The notes: a model not told the origin generated them from the sequence alone. Shown: positions 1-8,417, counted from the stretch's first letter. The stretch: DNA of 37,743 nt from Planctomycetota bacterium (GCA_009773755.1 WSZJ01000015.1:1-37743); one strand, 5' to 3'. A program made the numbers and translations.

Positions 1-700
1 TGGGCCGAGGCGTGAGGGCGGCGGCGACAGACCGTTGAGTGGGCCGAGGCGTGAGGGCGGCGGCGACAGACCGTGGAGCGGGCCGAGGCGTGAGGGCGGC
101 GGCGGCAGACCGTGGAGCGGGCCGAGGCGTGAGGGCGGCGGCGACAGACCGTTGAGTGGGCCGAGGCGTGAGGGCGGCGGCGACAGACCGTGGAGTGGGC
201 CGAGGCGTGAGGGCGGCGGCGCCAAACCGTGGAGCGGGCAGAAGCGTGAGGGCGACGGCGACAAGCCGTGGAGTGGCCCGAGGCGCGAGGGCGGTGGCGA
301 CAGACCGTGGAGCGGTCCGCGGCGCGAGGGCGGCGACAAACCGTGGAGCGGACCCAAGCGCGAGGGTGGCAGCACCAGACCGTGGAGCGGCCCGAAGCGC
401 GAGGGTGGAGGCGCCAAGCCGTGGAGTGGCCCCCGGCGCGAAGGCGGCGGAGCCAAACCCTGGAGCGGCCCGCGTCGAGAAGGCAGCGGGGCAAAACCGT
501 GGAGCGGACCCCCGCGCGAGGGCGGCGGAGCCAAACCCTGGAGCGGCCCAAAGCGCGAAGGAGGAGGCGCCAAACCCTGGAGCGGCCCAAAGCGCGAAGG
601 AGGAGGCGGCAAACCCTACGGTGGCCCGAGGCGCGAAGGAGGAGGCGGCAAGCCCTTCGGCGGCCCGAGACGCGAAGGCGGCGGCAGCAAGCCCTGGAGC
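1..700 (+). repeat. 39-bp in-frame tandem repeat array
   Basis: A GC-rich unit of 39 bp, beginning like tgggccgaggcgtgagggcg, is repeated head to tail about eighteen times. It encodes a 13-residue Arg/Gly unit. The first five or six copies are nearly identical in bases, while copies after about 250 diverge at third positions and in a few residues. One copy near 330 is shortened by a codon. This gradient points to recent copy-number change at the 5' side of the visible array. The array extends beyond the window. Confidence 0.9.
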
Positions 701-745
701 GGTCCTCGACCCGGCGCTGGTGGAAGGGGAAGTCGACCAAAGTAG
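2..745 (+). CDS. C-terminal part of an Arg/Gly-rich repeat protein (5' end outside window)
   Basis: The reading frame is already open at the first full codon of the window, so this is the C-terminal part of a longer gene. A TTG at 35 is only one of several internal TTG/ATG-like options and is not a credible start. The product is almost entirely about eighteen copies of a 13-residue unit of the form SGPRREGGGDRPW, with later variants such as GPKREGGGAKPWS, and it ends in a basic tail GGRGSRPK. It is strongly positive, glycine-rich and surely disordered. RG-rich tails of this kind are known on RNA-binding enzymes such as pseudouridine synthases and DEAD-box helicases, where they bind RNA. Assigning one of those families here would be inference because the folded domain lies upstream of the window. 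The other two forward frames are also open across the repeat because a 39-bp GC-rich unit rarely makes stops; they are shadows. Confidence 0.7.
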   Translation, partial: GPRREGGGDRPLSGPRREGGGDRPWSGPRREGGGGRPWSGPRREGGGDRPLSGPRREGGGDRPWSGPRREGGGAKPWSGQKREGDGDKPWSGPRREGGGDRPWSGPRREGGDKPWSGPKREGGSTRPWSGPKREGGGAKPWSGPRREGGGAKPWSGPRREGSGAKPWSGPPREGGGAKPWSGPKREGGGAKPWSGPKREGGGGKPYGGPRREGGGGKPFGGPRREGGGSKPWSGPRPGAGGRGSRPK

Positions 746-885
746 AACTTCGCACGCCCGTTCATTGACACACCGACGAGCCCTTCAGAAGATTTCACCA
801 CTGGCGGACCGATCCGCGTCCCGGGGGGGAACCGGACGGTCCATCGCGCCGGTCGCGCCGCCGGGGAACCAGAAGGAGGACCTGC

Positions 886-1278
886 ATGCCAGACGCGACC
901 CGCACCGGCGCCGTGACCGTTCTCGTCCTCTACGAATCCGACACCGTGCGCCGCGCGTTGCGATCCGCGCTCGTGCCGGCGGGGCTTGAGGTCATCGAGG
1001 CGTCTTCCTTTTCGGAAGCGCAGACGGCGATGGATGCGGGAGGAATCGGGCTGCTCGTGCTGGACGTGCAGCGGCCGACGACGGACGGCGTGGCGCTGGC
1101 CGGCGATTTCCGCACGCGGCCGGGATTCGAAACGATGCCGATCGTGCTGATCACGCCGGACTGGAGCGCGCGCGACCGCGGCAAGGCGGCCGCCGCGGGC
1201 GTCTCCGCATGCCTCATCAAACCCGTGCCCCCGGCCGTGGTGAAACAGACCGTGCTCGAACTTCTCGGAATGGCATAA
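886..1278 (+). CDS. Stand-alone response regulator receiver protein
   Basis: This 130-residue protein consists only of a CheY-like receiver domain with no output domain. The phosphorylation site is visible: acidic pocket E17/D19 (LYESD), phospho-acceptor D60 at the end of the strand LLVLD, the switch threonine T90 (VLITP), and the conserved lysine K112 (LIKPV). Single-domain receivers act through protein contacts, as in phosphorelays or CheY-type switches, and its partner kinase is not in the window. The start is supported by AAGGAGG seven bases upstream of ATG. It sits 61 bp before the M16 peptidase gene on the same strand and could be co-transcribed with it, but no functional link is evident. 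Confidence 0.88.
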   Translation: MPDATRTGAVTVLVLYESDTVRRALRSALVPAGLEVIEASSFSEAQTAMDAGGIGLLVLDVQRPTTDGVALAGDFRTRPGFETMPIVLITPDWSARDRGKAAAAGVSACLIKPVPPAVVKQTVLELLGMA

Positions 1279-1339
1279 TCTCCCCCCCGCGTCGCCCGGC
1301 GGCGCGCCATTTTCCGTCCCTCGCTCCCGGAGACTCTCC

Positions 1340-4075
1340 ATGCGCGCGCTTCCACCGCTGGCCCTGGCCCTCGCTCTTTTCGTCGTCGGCTGCGCGGGCG
1401 ATGGATGGAAGAACGTCCGCAAACCGAGCGCGCCGGCAAACGCCTGGGACATTGCCGCGGCCGTCGAATCTCGCCAGCTCGAAAACGGCCTCACCGTCCT
1501 CATCCGCGAACGCCACGGCGCGCCCGTCATCACCTGCGAGCTCGCCTTCAAGGTCGGCGCCGTGGACGAGCGCGACAAGGAACGCGGCATCGCTCACTTC
1601 CTTGAACACATGCTGTTCAAGGGCTCGACTTCCTTCAAGAAAGGCGAGATCGACCAGTACACCTCGAAGAACGGCGGCCAGAACAACGCCTGGACTTCGC
1701 GCGACATGACCGCCTATCACTTCACCATGCCGTCCTCCGGCCTCGACGCCGCGCTCAAGATTCTCCACGAGATGCTCGGTCAGTCGACGCTCGACGAGAA
1801 GGAGTTCGAGGCGGAGAAGGGGCCCGTGCTGGAAGAACTTCACGCGGGGCAGGACGACCCGTGGGACCGGCTCTGGGAGCGTTCGACGGCGGAGGTGTAC
1901 TCGAAGCACCCGTACCACCACCCGGTGATCGGGTACGAAGAAGAGATCAAGGCGATGACGCAGGCGCAGATGAAGGAGTTCTACGACAAGTACTACAAGC
2001 CCGCGAACGCGGTGCTCGTGATCGTGGGCGATGTGGACGCGGAGAAGACGTACGCGAAGGTCAAAGAGATGTTCGAGATGATCCCGTCAGGGACTCCGGT
2101 GCCGGTGCTCGACGTCGTTGAACCCGCGCAGGAAAAAGAAAAGAGGATCGAGACGGAGGAGGAGGTCGAGGTCGACCGGATGATCATGGCCTGGCGCGGC
2201 CCCGCGGTCGGGCAGGAGGACGATTACGTCTGCGACATCCTGTCGAGCGTGCTCGGCACCGGACGCACCGCGCGCCTTTACCGCCGCCTCGTCGAGAAGG
2301 ACCAGGTCGCCTCAGGAGCCGACGTCTCGAATTACAGCGGCCGCTTCCCCGGCACGTTCATGGTCAACGTTGAAGCTCTTCCCGGCGCCGACCGCGCGAA
2401 AATTGAAGCGGCGATCGAGGACGAGATCGCGAAGCTCGCGGCGGAAGGGCCGACTGCGGACGAGCTCACCAAGGCGCGAAATGGGACGATAGCGGCGTTC
2501 ATATTCCGGGCGGAGAACTCGAGCTCGATGGCGAACCTGCTGGCGACGTACGTCTGCACGCTGTCGCTCGACGAGCTCGGTGGGTACGTGTCGCGCATCG
2601 AGAGGGTGACGGCGGACGCGGTGAAGGCCGCGGCAAAGCGGATCCTGCGGCGCGAAACGCGGACGGTGTGCTGGTCCATTGCGAAGGGGGACAAGGACGG
2701 CGTTGGCGGCGCGAGCGAAGTCAAACCCGTGAAGGATCCGCGCCGGCGCCAGAAGGATGGCGATGAACGCGGCGGCGGCGTTGCGGGAGTCAAGCTGACG
2801 TCGGCGAAGCGCGTCGTGCTCGACAACGGCCTGATCCTGATCCTCCTCGAGAACCACGACCTGCCGGTTTTCGCGCTGCAGACCTTCTGCCGCGCGAGCC
2901 AGCTGTATGAATCCGAGGACCACGCGGGGCTCGCGAGCCTCGTCGGGCAGTTGCTCGAGGACGGAACGGCCGATGCGGACGGCAAACCCCGCCGCACGGC
3001 GGAGGACATCGCCGCGGCGATCGAAAACGTCGGCGGCAGGCTTTCGACCTCTGCAATCGGCGTCGACGCGTCCGTCGTCGCCAAGGACCAGGACCTTGCG
3101 CTCGACCTCGCGTTCGACATCCTCCAGCACGCCGCCTTTCCGGAGGCATGGCTCGAACAGCGCCGCCAGACGACCCTCGCCGGGATCGCCACGAAAAAGG
3201 ACAACCCCCGCGAACTTGCCCGCGACGCCTACGCCGAAACCGTCTACGGCCGCCACCCGCTCCACCGGCCGGCCAACGGATACGAGGACACGGTCAAGTC
3301 CATCACGCGCGACGACTGCCTCGCGCATTTCCGCAAGTACTTCGTCCCCAACAACACGACGGTCGCCATCGTCGGGGATTTCGACTCCGCCAAGGTCGAA
3401 GCGCGAATCCGCGAGCTCACGAAGTCGTGGAAGGTCGGACTGCTCGACTTCCCCGAGTTCGCGCCGGCGGTGAAACCCGCTGCGGGCGGCGCTAAAGGCG
3501 TGCCGCTTCCCAACGCGAAGCAGGTCAACGTCTTCATCGGCCACCTCGGCATCCGCCGCGACGATCCGGACTACTTCACGCTCCAGGTGATGGACAACGT
3601 GCTGGGGACGGGAAGCGGCTTCACGGACCGGATGTCGCGGACGATCCGGGACGAGAAAGGGCTGGTCTATGCGGTGAGCGCGAACATTTCGTACAGCGCG
3701 GGGATCGAGCCGGGGACCTTCAGGGCGTTCTTCGCGACGACGCCGGCGAAATACGCGATGGCGAAGTCGATGGTGCTGGCGGAGATCGACCGTATCCGGA
3801 CGGAAACGGTACCGGCGGAGGAACTGGAAGCGGCGAAGGCGTACCTGACCGGGAGTTTCGCGCTGGAGATGGAGACGAACTCTCAGCTGGCGGACATGCT
3901 CATCACGGTGGAGCGGTACGGGTTGGGATTCGACTATCCGGAGAAATACGCGGACAGGATCCGGGCGGTGACGGCCGGACAGGTGCTGGCGGCGGCGAAG
4001 AAGCATCTGGATCCGAAGGCGTTGTGGATGGTGGTCAGCGGGCCGGTGGATGAGAAGGGGGAGTTGAAGAAGTAG
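1340..4075 (+). CDS. M16 family zinc peptidase, two-domain, lipoprotein
   Basis: The 911-residue protein begins with a lipoprotein signal (hydrophobic stretch, lipobox VVGC with Cys18), so it is probably anchored to a membrane facing the periplasm. The first M16 unit has the inverted zinc motif HFLEH at 86-90, and the third ligand Glu lies in VLEEL around 163-167, as expected about 76 residues later. The second unit starts near 500 (LDNGLILILLENHDLP). At the matching place it reads AGLASLVGQLLEDG, so it lacks HxxEH and is the usual non-catalytic half. The C-terminal RTIRDEKGLVY segment is typical of M16 domains. Family members such as pitrilysin, the mitochondrial processing peptidase and bacterial PqqL-type enzymes cleave peptides held in a clamshell chamber. 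The substrate here is unknown. A weak GGAG precedes the start by about eight bases. Confidence 0.93.
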   Translation: MRALPPLALALALFVVGCAGDGWKNVRKPSAPANAWDIAAAVESRQLENGLTVLIRERHGAPVITCELAFKVGAVDERDKERGIAHFLEHMLFKGSTSFKKGEIDQYTSKNGGQNNAWTSRDMTAYHFTMPSSGLDAALKILHEMLGQSTLDEKEFEAEKGPVLEELHAGQDDPWDRLWERSTAEVYSKHPYHHPVIGYEEEIKAMTQAQMKEFYDKYYKPANAVLVIVGDVDAEKTYAKVKEMFEMIPSGTPVPVLDVVEPAQEKEKRIETEEEVEVDRMIMAWRGPAVGQEDDYVCDILSSVLGTGRTARLYRRLVEKDQVASGADVSNYSGRFPGTFMVNVEALPGADRAKIEAAIEDEIAKLAAEGPTADELTKARNGTIAAFIFRAENSSSMANLLATYVCTLSLDELGGYVSRIERVTADAVKAAAKRILRRETRTVCWSIAKGDKDGVGGASEVKPVKDPRRRQKDGDERGGGVAGVKLTSAKRVVLDNGLILILLENHDLPVFALQTFCRASQLYESEDHAGLASLVGQLLEDGTADADGKPRRTAEDIAAAIENVGGRLSTSAIGVDASVVAKDQDLALDLAFDILQHAAFPEAWLEQRRQTTLAGIATKKDNPRELARDAYAETVYGRHPLHRPANGYEDTVKSITRDDCLAHFRKYFVPNNTTVAIVGDFDSAKVEARIRELTKSWKVGLLDFPEFAPAVKPAAGGAKGVPLPNAKQVNVFIGHLGIRRDDPDYFTLQVMDNVLGTGSGFTDRMSRTIRDEKGLVYAVSANISYSAGIEPGTFRAFFATTPAKYAMAKSMVLAEIDRIRTETVPAEELEAAKAYLTGSFALEMETNSQLADMLITVERYGLGFDYPEKYADRIRAVTAGQVLAAAKKHLDPKALWMVVSGPVDEKGELKK

Positions 4076-4145
4076 ATTGTCAGGTGCCGTTCTCTAAGCG
4101 AACACAGGCAAGTTCCTTCCGACCTGGTCTCGGCCGAATCCGCGC

Positions 4146-4179
4146 ACCCTTCGACTCGCCCTGCGGGCTCGCTCAGGGT
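4146..4179. repeat. REP-like intergenic palindrome
   Basis: Between the convergent M16 and barrel genes lies an imperfect palindrome. ACCCT (4146-4150) pairs with AGGGT (4175-4179), and an inner GCCC/GGGC stem closes over TGC, with a CTCG-rich body between them. The layout resembles repetitive extragenic palindromes. It may act as a weak bidirectional terminator for the two converging genes, but there is no T-tract. Confidence 0.5.
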
Positions 4180-4230
4180 AAGCCGGGCCGTGAAAAGCAA
4201 ATGTGTCAGCAAGCAGTTTCTCGGCCCGGC

Positions 4231-4908
4231 TTAGAACCTCAGCACCACGTAAACCCCCAGCGTCCAGTAATCCAGGTTGACCTTCGACGGATACTCGTCC
4301 AGAACCTCGCTCACGTGAATGTCGTTTCCCACCCAGTTGTAGATCCACTCGACGCCAAACGTCACGCGCGAGTCCGGCGCGCCGAACTCGATCGCCCCGC
4401 CGCCGCGTACGATGACTCCCCCGCGCCGGCCTCTCAGCTTGAGCGCCGGTTCCGCTTCATCCGTCAGATCCCGCACTCCGAACCCGGCGCCGCCGATGAT
4501 CAGGGGGCGGCACCACGGCCAGGGCCACGGAATGATCTTGTCGACGTTCGTGATATCGATCCGCAGCTCCGCATAGAAAGCGTAGAACCTCAGCCGCCCG
4601 AGGTCGGTCGTGGTTCCGTTGTAGCTCTCCAGGGACATGTCCGTCTGGTAGACATCCGCGCCGACCTCGATCTCCATCCAGCGGTTCGCGCGGAAGCCGA
4701 TGCGAAGCCCGCCGCCGCCGGTGTCGTCGACGTCGCGATGCTGGTTGAAGTGCGCCCATTCGCCGTGGGCGGTGATGGCGAAGCGGTTGGGGATGTAGGA
4801 GTCGTCCTCGGTGTCGTCCTCGGCCGATTCGTCGGGGGCCGAGTCGATGGCGAGGGCGGGGGAAGCGGCGATGGCGAAGAGGAGGACGGTGATGCGCGGA
4901 AGGCGCAT
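4231..4908 (-). CDS. Small outer-membrane beta-barrel-like protein
   Basis: The start at 4908 is chosen because it gives a clean signal peptide (MRLPRITVLLFAIAASPALA) with predicted cleavage near residue 20. The frame is open further upstream, but that part would put a translated A-rich repeat before the signal. The mature protein begins with an acidic linker (ESAEDDTEDD). It then shows alternating hydrophobic and polar strands rich in aromatic and glycine residues (FAITAHGEWAHF, GLRIGFRANRWMEIEVGADV, RLRFYAFYAELRID) and ends with the aromatic-terminated strand LGVYVVLRF, a C-terminal barrel signature. This matches the 8-stranded OmpA/OmpW-like barrel style in a 225-residue protein. The function is unknown. 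The gene converges with the M16 gene and diverges from carA. Confidence 0.7.
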   Translation of the reverse strand: MRLPRITVLLFAIAASPALAIDSAPDESAEDDTEDDSYIPNRFAITAHGEWAHFNQHRDVDDTGGGGLRIGFRANRWMEIEVGADVYQTDMSLESYNGTTTDLGRLRFYAFYAELRIDITNVDKIIPWPWPWCRPLIIGGAGFGVRDLTDEAEPALKLRGRRGGVIVRGGGAIEFGAPDSRVTFGVEWIYNWVGNDIHVSEVLDEYPSKVNLDYWTLGVYVVLRF

Positions 4909-4980
4909 TGCGGGGACCTTTCTGGAGGAGGAAAGGGCTTGAGCGGATGAAATGTACGGGCGGCGGAACGGCAACGAAAC

Positions 4981-5022
4981 GAAAAACGAAAAACAAAAAA
5001 CGAAAAACGAAAAACGAAAAGC
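4981..5022. repeat. Heptanucleotide tandem repeat, unit GAAAAAC
   Basis: There are six head-to-tail 7-bp units: four exact GAAAAAC copies, one AAAAAAC at 4995-5001 and a last copy GAAAAGC. A similar GAAAC lies just before. It sits in the 267-bp space between the divergent barrel gene and carA, about 63 bp upstream of the carA -35 element. It is strikingly A-rich compared with its surroundings. Confidence 0.9.
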
Positions 5023-5085
5023 AGGGCGTCCTGGAGTGAGGTGGGGCTCAGCCTCGTGTTTCTCCGCGCCCTTCATCAGTAATAC

Positions 5086-5113
5086 TTGCGACCGACTCTT
5101 CACCCTCTATAAT
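5086..5113 (+). promoter_or_regulatory. Sigma70-type promoter of carA-purA
   Basis: A perfect -10 box TATAAT lies at 5108-5113, with TTGCGA at 5086-5091 as a -35 box and a 16-bp spacer. Transcription would begin near 5120, leaving a leader of roughly 55 nt. The leader contains GC-rich self-complementary segments (CCCGGC and GCCGGG) that could form a hairpin before the carA start. Confidence 0.65.
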
Positions 5114-5175
5114 TTCCCGGCTTCGCGGGCATTCGCCCGCCGCCACGCCGGGTCGCAAACACGCAGGGGCTTGAA

Positions 5176-6303
5176 ATGCGCGCTAAGCTCGCCCTCGAAG
5201 ACGGGACCGTCTTCAACGGGACATCCTTCGGCGCCGAAGGCGAACGCTTCGGCGAAGTGGTCTTCAACACTTCGATGTCGGGGTATCAGGAAATACTCAC
5301 GGATCCTTCTTACCGTGGGCAGATCGTCACGATGACCTACCCGCTGATCGGAAATTACGGCGTCAACGGCGAGGACATCGAAGCGCGCGGGCCGCAGGCC
5401 GAGGGATTCGTCGTGCGCGAGGCGTCGCGCGTTCGTTCGAATTTCCGCTCGACCGAGGACCTCGCCACGTACCTCAAAAAGGCCGGGGTTGTCGGCATCG
5501 AAGGCGTCGATACGCGACTTGTCACGCTCCGGCTCCGCCAGCACGGAGCCCTCCGGGGAGTCATCTCCACCACCGACCTCGACGACGCGAACCTCGTGAA
5601 GAAGGCGAAGGAGTCGCCCGGAATGGCGGGGCGCGATCTGGTGAAGGAAGTCACGCCGAAGCAGTCGTACGCGTGGACCGAGCGGACCGAGGGCCCGCTG
5701 GCGCCGGCAGCCCTCCCGGCCGCCGCGCCCGACCTCTACCGCGTCGCCGCGCTCGACTACGGCGTGAAGTACAGTTCGCTGCGCCACCTGACCCGGCTGG
5801 GATGCAAGCTCACCGTACTTCCAGCGACCGCGACCGGCAAACAGGTGCTCGACCTGAAGCCCGACGGAGTCTTCCTCTCCAACGGCCCCGGCGACCCCTC
5901 CGCGCTCGACTACGCCGCTTCCTGCGTCCGCGATCTCGCCGGCAAGGTCCCGATCTTCGGCATCTGTCTCGGCCACCAGATCGTCGCCCACGCGATGGGC
6001 GGGAAGACGTTCAAGCTGAAGTTCGGGCACCACGGCGGCAACCACCCGGTGAAGGACCTGAAGACCGGCAAGGTGGAGATCACCGCGCAGAATCACGGGT
6101 TCGCGGTCGATCCCGACTCCCTCGGAAAAACAGGATTGGAAGTCACCCACATCAACCTCAACGACCAGACCGTCGAGGGCATGGCGCACAAGTCCCTCCC
6201 CCTGTGCTGCGTCCAGTACCACCCCGAGGCCGGCCCCGGCCCCCACGACTCCCTTTATCTCTTCCGCAAGTTCATCCAGATGATGGCGGACCGCGCGAAA
6301 TGA
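5176..6303 (+). CDS. carA: Carbamoyl-phosphate synthase small (glutaminase) subunit
   Basis: This 375-residue protein matches the full CarA length. CarA hydrolyses glutamine and passes ammonia to CarB for carbamoyl phosphate, which feeds pyrimidine and arginine synthesis. The N-terminal CPSase domain has the typical GYQEILTDPSYRGQIV stretch (36-51). The class I amidotransferase domain shows nucleophile C264 (GICLGHQ), the KFGHHGGNHPV segment (282-292), and the His/Glu pair H349/E351 (QYHPEAGPGPHD). The gene overlaps purA by four bases (ATGA), so the two are translationally coupled. carB is not in the window. Pairing a pyrimidine/arginine gene with a purine gene puts two nucleotide-biosynthesis steps under one promoter. 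Confidence 0.97.
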   Translation: MRAKLALEDGTVFNGTSFGAEGERFGEVVFNTSMSGYQEILTDPSYRGQIVTMTYPLIGNYGVNGEDIEARGPQAEGFVVREASRVRSNFRSTEDLATYLKKAGVVGIEGVDTRLVTLRLRQHGALRGVISTTDLDDANLVKKAKESPGMAGRDLVKEVTPKQSYAWTERTEGPLAPAALPAAAPDLYRVAALDYGVKYSSLRHLTRLGCKLTVLPATATGKQVLDLKPDGVFLSNGPGDPSALDYAASCVRDLAGKVPIFGICLGHQIVAHAMGGKTFKLKFGHHGGNHPVKDLKTGKVEITAQNHGFAVDPDSLGKTGLEVTHINLNDQTVEGMAHKSLPLCCVQYHPEAGPGPHDSLYLFRKFIQMMADRAK

Positions 6304-7577
6304 GCGTGCGCTGCGTCATCGGGGTCCAGTGGGGCGACGAAGGGAAGGGAAAAATCGTCGATCTGCTCGCGGAGGAAAGCGACGTCGTCGTCCGCTACCA
6401 GGGAGGCGGCAACGCCGGGCACACGGTCGTCGTCGGCCGCGAGAAGTTCGTGCTGCATCTCATTCCGAGCGGGATCCTGCACGGAAGAGCGTGTGTCGTC
6501 GGCAACGGCGTCGTCGTCGACCCGGAACAGCTCTTCGCGGAAATCGCCGACCTCGAAGCGAAAGGCGTCAAGGTCAAGGGGCGCCTCTTCATTTCCGACC
6601 GCGCGAACGTCGTTTTTCCGTACCACAAGGCCCTCGACCGCGCCGGCGAGCTCAAGCGCGGTATCACAAAGATCGGCACCACCGGCCGCGGCATCGGCCC
6701 CTGCTACGCCGACAAGTACGCGCGCAACGGCATCCGCGTCATCGACCTCTACGACCTCAAGGTCTTCGCCGACCGCCTGCGCGTCAACATCGAGGAGAAG
6801 AACTACCTCCTCGCCGGCCTCGGCGCCGAAACCCTCGACTACGAACATGTGCTCCGGGAGTACACCGCTCACGCGAAGCGGCTGAAGCCTTTCGTCACCG
6901 ACTCGGTGACGATGGTGAACGACGCGATCGACAACAAAAAGCGCGTGCTCTTCGAAGCGGCGCAAGGCGCCCTCCTCAACATCGACCACGGCACCTACCC
7001 GTACGTGACGAGCTCCAACAGCGACGCGACCGGCCTGTCGAGCGGCGCCGGCGTCCCGCCCGCCTGCGTCCGCGACGTCATCGGCGTCGCCAAGGCGTAC
7101 ACGACGCGCGTCGGCAGCGGCCCGTTTCCCACGGAACTGAACGACGCGCTCGGCGAAAAAATCCGCCAGGTCGGCGCCGAATTCGGTTCAACAACCGGCC
7201 GCCCGCGCCGCACGGGCTGGTTCGACCTCGTCGGAAGCCGCCACGCGATCCGCACAAGCGGCGTCACCGAGCTCGCCATCACGAAGCTCGACGTCCTCGA
7301 CGGCTTCGACACGATCCGCGTCTGCACCGGCTACAAGGTCGGGAAGAAAACCGTCACGGCGTTCCCCGCGGACCTGACGTCGCTCGAGAACGCGAAGCCC
7401 GTGTACAAGGATGTCCGCGGCTGGGGTGCGACGACATCGGCGAGGAAGCTCGTGGATCTGCCTCCGGAAGCGCGCGCCTACCTGCGACTGCTGGAGCGCG
7501 AGCTCGGCTGCGTCGTTTCGATGGTCAGCGTCGGGCCGGAGAGACGGCAGACGGTGCTCACGGGTGGGAAGCTGTAG
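6300..7577 (+). CDS. purA: Adenylosuccinate synthetase
   Basis: The 425-residue product converts IMP, GTP and aspartate to adenylosuccinate, the first committed step to AMP. Diagnostic motifs are present in order: the P-loop-like QWGDEGKGK with catalytic D13, GNAGHTVV with H41, GTTGRGIGP, EAAQGALLNIDHGTYP, GSGPFPTE and TTGRPRRTGWFDL. The start is the ATG overlapping the carA stop (ATGA). The same frame is open far upstream inside carA, but the family N-terminus fixes this start. Length and motifs are all normal for a functional enzyme. Confidence 0.97.
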   Translation: MSVRCVIGVQWGDEGKGKIVDLLAEESDVVVRYQGGGNAGHTVVVGREKFVLHLIPSGILHGRACVVGNGVVVDPEQLFAEIADLEAKGVKVKGRLFISDRANVVFPYHKALDRAGELKRGITKIGTTGRGIGPCYADKYARNGIRVIDLYDLKVFADRLRVNIEEKNYLLAGLGAETLDYEHVLREYTAHAKRLKPFVTDSVTMVNDAIDNKKRVLFEAAQGALLNIDHGTYPYVTSSNSDATGLSSGAGVPPACVRDVIGVAKAYTTRVGSGPFPTELNDALGEKIRQVGAEFGSTTGRPRRTGWFDLVGSRHAIRTSGVTELAITKLDVLDGFDTIRVCTGYKVGKKTVTAFPADLTSLENAKPVYKDVRGWGATTSARKLVDLPPEARAYLRLLERELGCVVSMVSVGPERRQTVLTGGKL

Positions 7578-7699
7578 GACGCCTTTCTACGGAGGAGGGC
7601 GCCCTTCCGCGTGAAGCCATTGACCACGAGGGGATCGTGCGCCGTGGCGGCGGCTGGAGGTGGGCCCTCAAAGGCTTGCCGGCGACCTGGTAGATGCCC

Positions 7700-7745
7700 C
7701 TTGTAAGTCCGGCAGCGATGTAATACAGTGCTGTCTTACAAGGAG
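7700..7745 (+). promoter_or_regulatory. Promoter, inverted-repeat operator and RBS of the toxin-antitoxin pair
   Basis: A perfect 8-bp inverted repeat is present: CTTGTAAG at 7700-7707 and CTTACAAG at 7735-7742. The left arm covers a -35-like TTGTAA (7701-7706). With a 17-bp spacer this is followed by a -10-like TACAGT (7724-7729). The right arm runs into the Shine-Dalgarno AAGGAG (7740-7745), eight bases before ATG. This is the layout expected for autorepression by the ribbon-helix-helix antitoxin. Confidence 0.65.
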
Positions 7746-7753
7746 CCGCTTTC

Positions 7754-8026
7754 ATGATCGTCAGCTTTCGCCCGCATCCCAGGATTCAGGCCATGCTCGC
7801 GCGCCTCACCCGCGAATCGGGCAAGACCCGATCCGCCGTTATCACGGAGGCGATCGAGGAACTGGCCGGGCGGAAGAAGGAGCGGGCCAGGAATTGGCGG
7901 CCCTATGACGACTGGAAGTCTGTCATCGGAATCATCAAAGGCGGTCCGCCCGACCTCTCCACCCATGCGCGGAAGTACATCCTGGAGAGTCTGATGAAGA
8001 AACGGGCCCGGAATGCTTCTCGTTGA
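7754..8026 (+). CDS. Ribbon-helix-helix antitoxin (VapB-type)
   Basis: This 90-residue protein opens with a basic beta-strand and helix-turn-helix pattern (MIVSFRPHPRIQAMLARLTRESGKTRSAVITEAIEE, residues 1-36) typical of CopG/Arc ribbon-helix-helix DNA-binding domains. The C-terminal half (from about 45) would wrap the toxin. It ends in a basic helix (ILESLMKKRARNASR). A strong AAGGAG precedes the ATG. The gene overlaps the PIN-domain toxin gene by 14 bases, the usual antitoxin-first arrangement. It is inferred to neutralise the toxin and to repress its own promoter through the inverted repeat just upstream. Confidence 0.82.
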   Translation: MIVSFRPHPRIQAMLARLTRESGKTRSAVITEAIEELAGRKKERARNWRPYDDWKSVIGIIKGGPPDLSTHARKYILESLMKKRARNASR

Positions 8027-8417
8027 CGCCGGGCCGCTCGTCGCACTCCTCAGAGGGAACGATGAGCGCCACGCCGACTGCGTGAAGGTGCTGAAGACGC
8101 TCCGGGAGCCGATGTTCACGGTTTGGCCCGCCGTAACTGAGGCTATGCACCTGCTCAGCTTCTCCCGGCAGGCGCAGGACATTCTCTGGGAGAAAATCGT
8201 CGACGGCAGGCTCGTCCTGCTGCCGCTCACGGATGCCGATTGCGGTCGCATGCGCCAGCTCATGGAAAAGTACAGGGATCTGCCCATGGACCTTGCCGAT
8301 GCCGGCCTCGTGTGCGTCGCAGAGCGCGAGAAGATCGCCCGGATTTTCACGATCGACCGTCGCGACTTTGAGCGATACCGGCCTCGCGGGATCGGGCACT
8401 TCACGCTCCTGCCCTGA
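8013..8417 (+). CDS. vapC: PIN-domain ribonuclease toxin, VapC family
   Basis: The 134-residue protein is a complete PIN domain. The acidic metal-binding cluster is visible: D5 (LLVDAGPLV), E43 (VTEAMHL), D93/D96 (MDLADAGLV) and D115/D118 (TIDRRDF). VapC toxins cut tRNA or rRNA in a Mg-dependent way when the antitoxin is degraded; the RNA target cannot be read from sequence. The start overlaps the end of the antitoxin gene in another frame, which implies coupled translation. It sits downstream of purA with no sign of an associated mobile element, though base composition is slightly less GC-rich than in carA-purA. Confidence 0.9.
   Translation: MLLVDAGPLVALLRGNDERHADCVKVLKTLREPMFTVWPAVTEAMHLLSFSRQAQDILWEKIVDGRLVLLPLTDADCGRMRQLMEKYRDLPMDLADAGLVCVAEREKIARIFTIDRRDFERYRPRGIGHFTLLP

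Noticed and set aside
156..989. Open frames of 277 and 166 residues overlapping the 39-bp repeat
   Set aside because: They are other frames of the same GC-rich repeat, with Ala/Arg-rich meaningless products; one runs into the response regulator gene.
616..1590. Long minus-strand frame opposite the response regulator
   Set aside because: It lies antisense to two well-supported genes and the product has no recognisable motif.
7591..7610. AGGGCGCCCT palindrome after purA as a terminator
   Set aside because: It has no loop and no T-tract; too weak to call.
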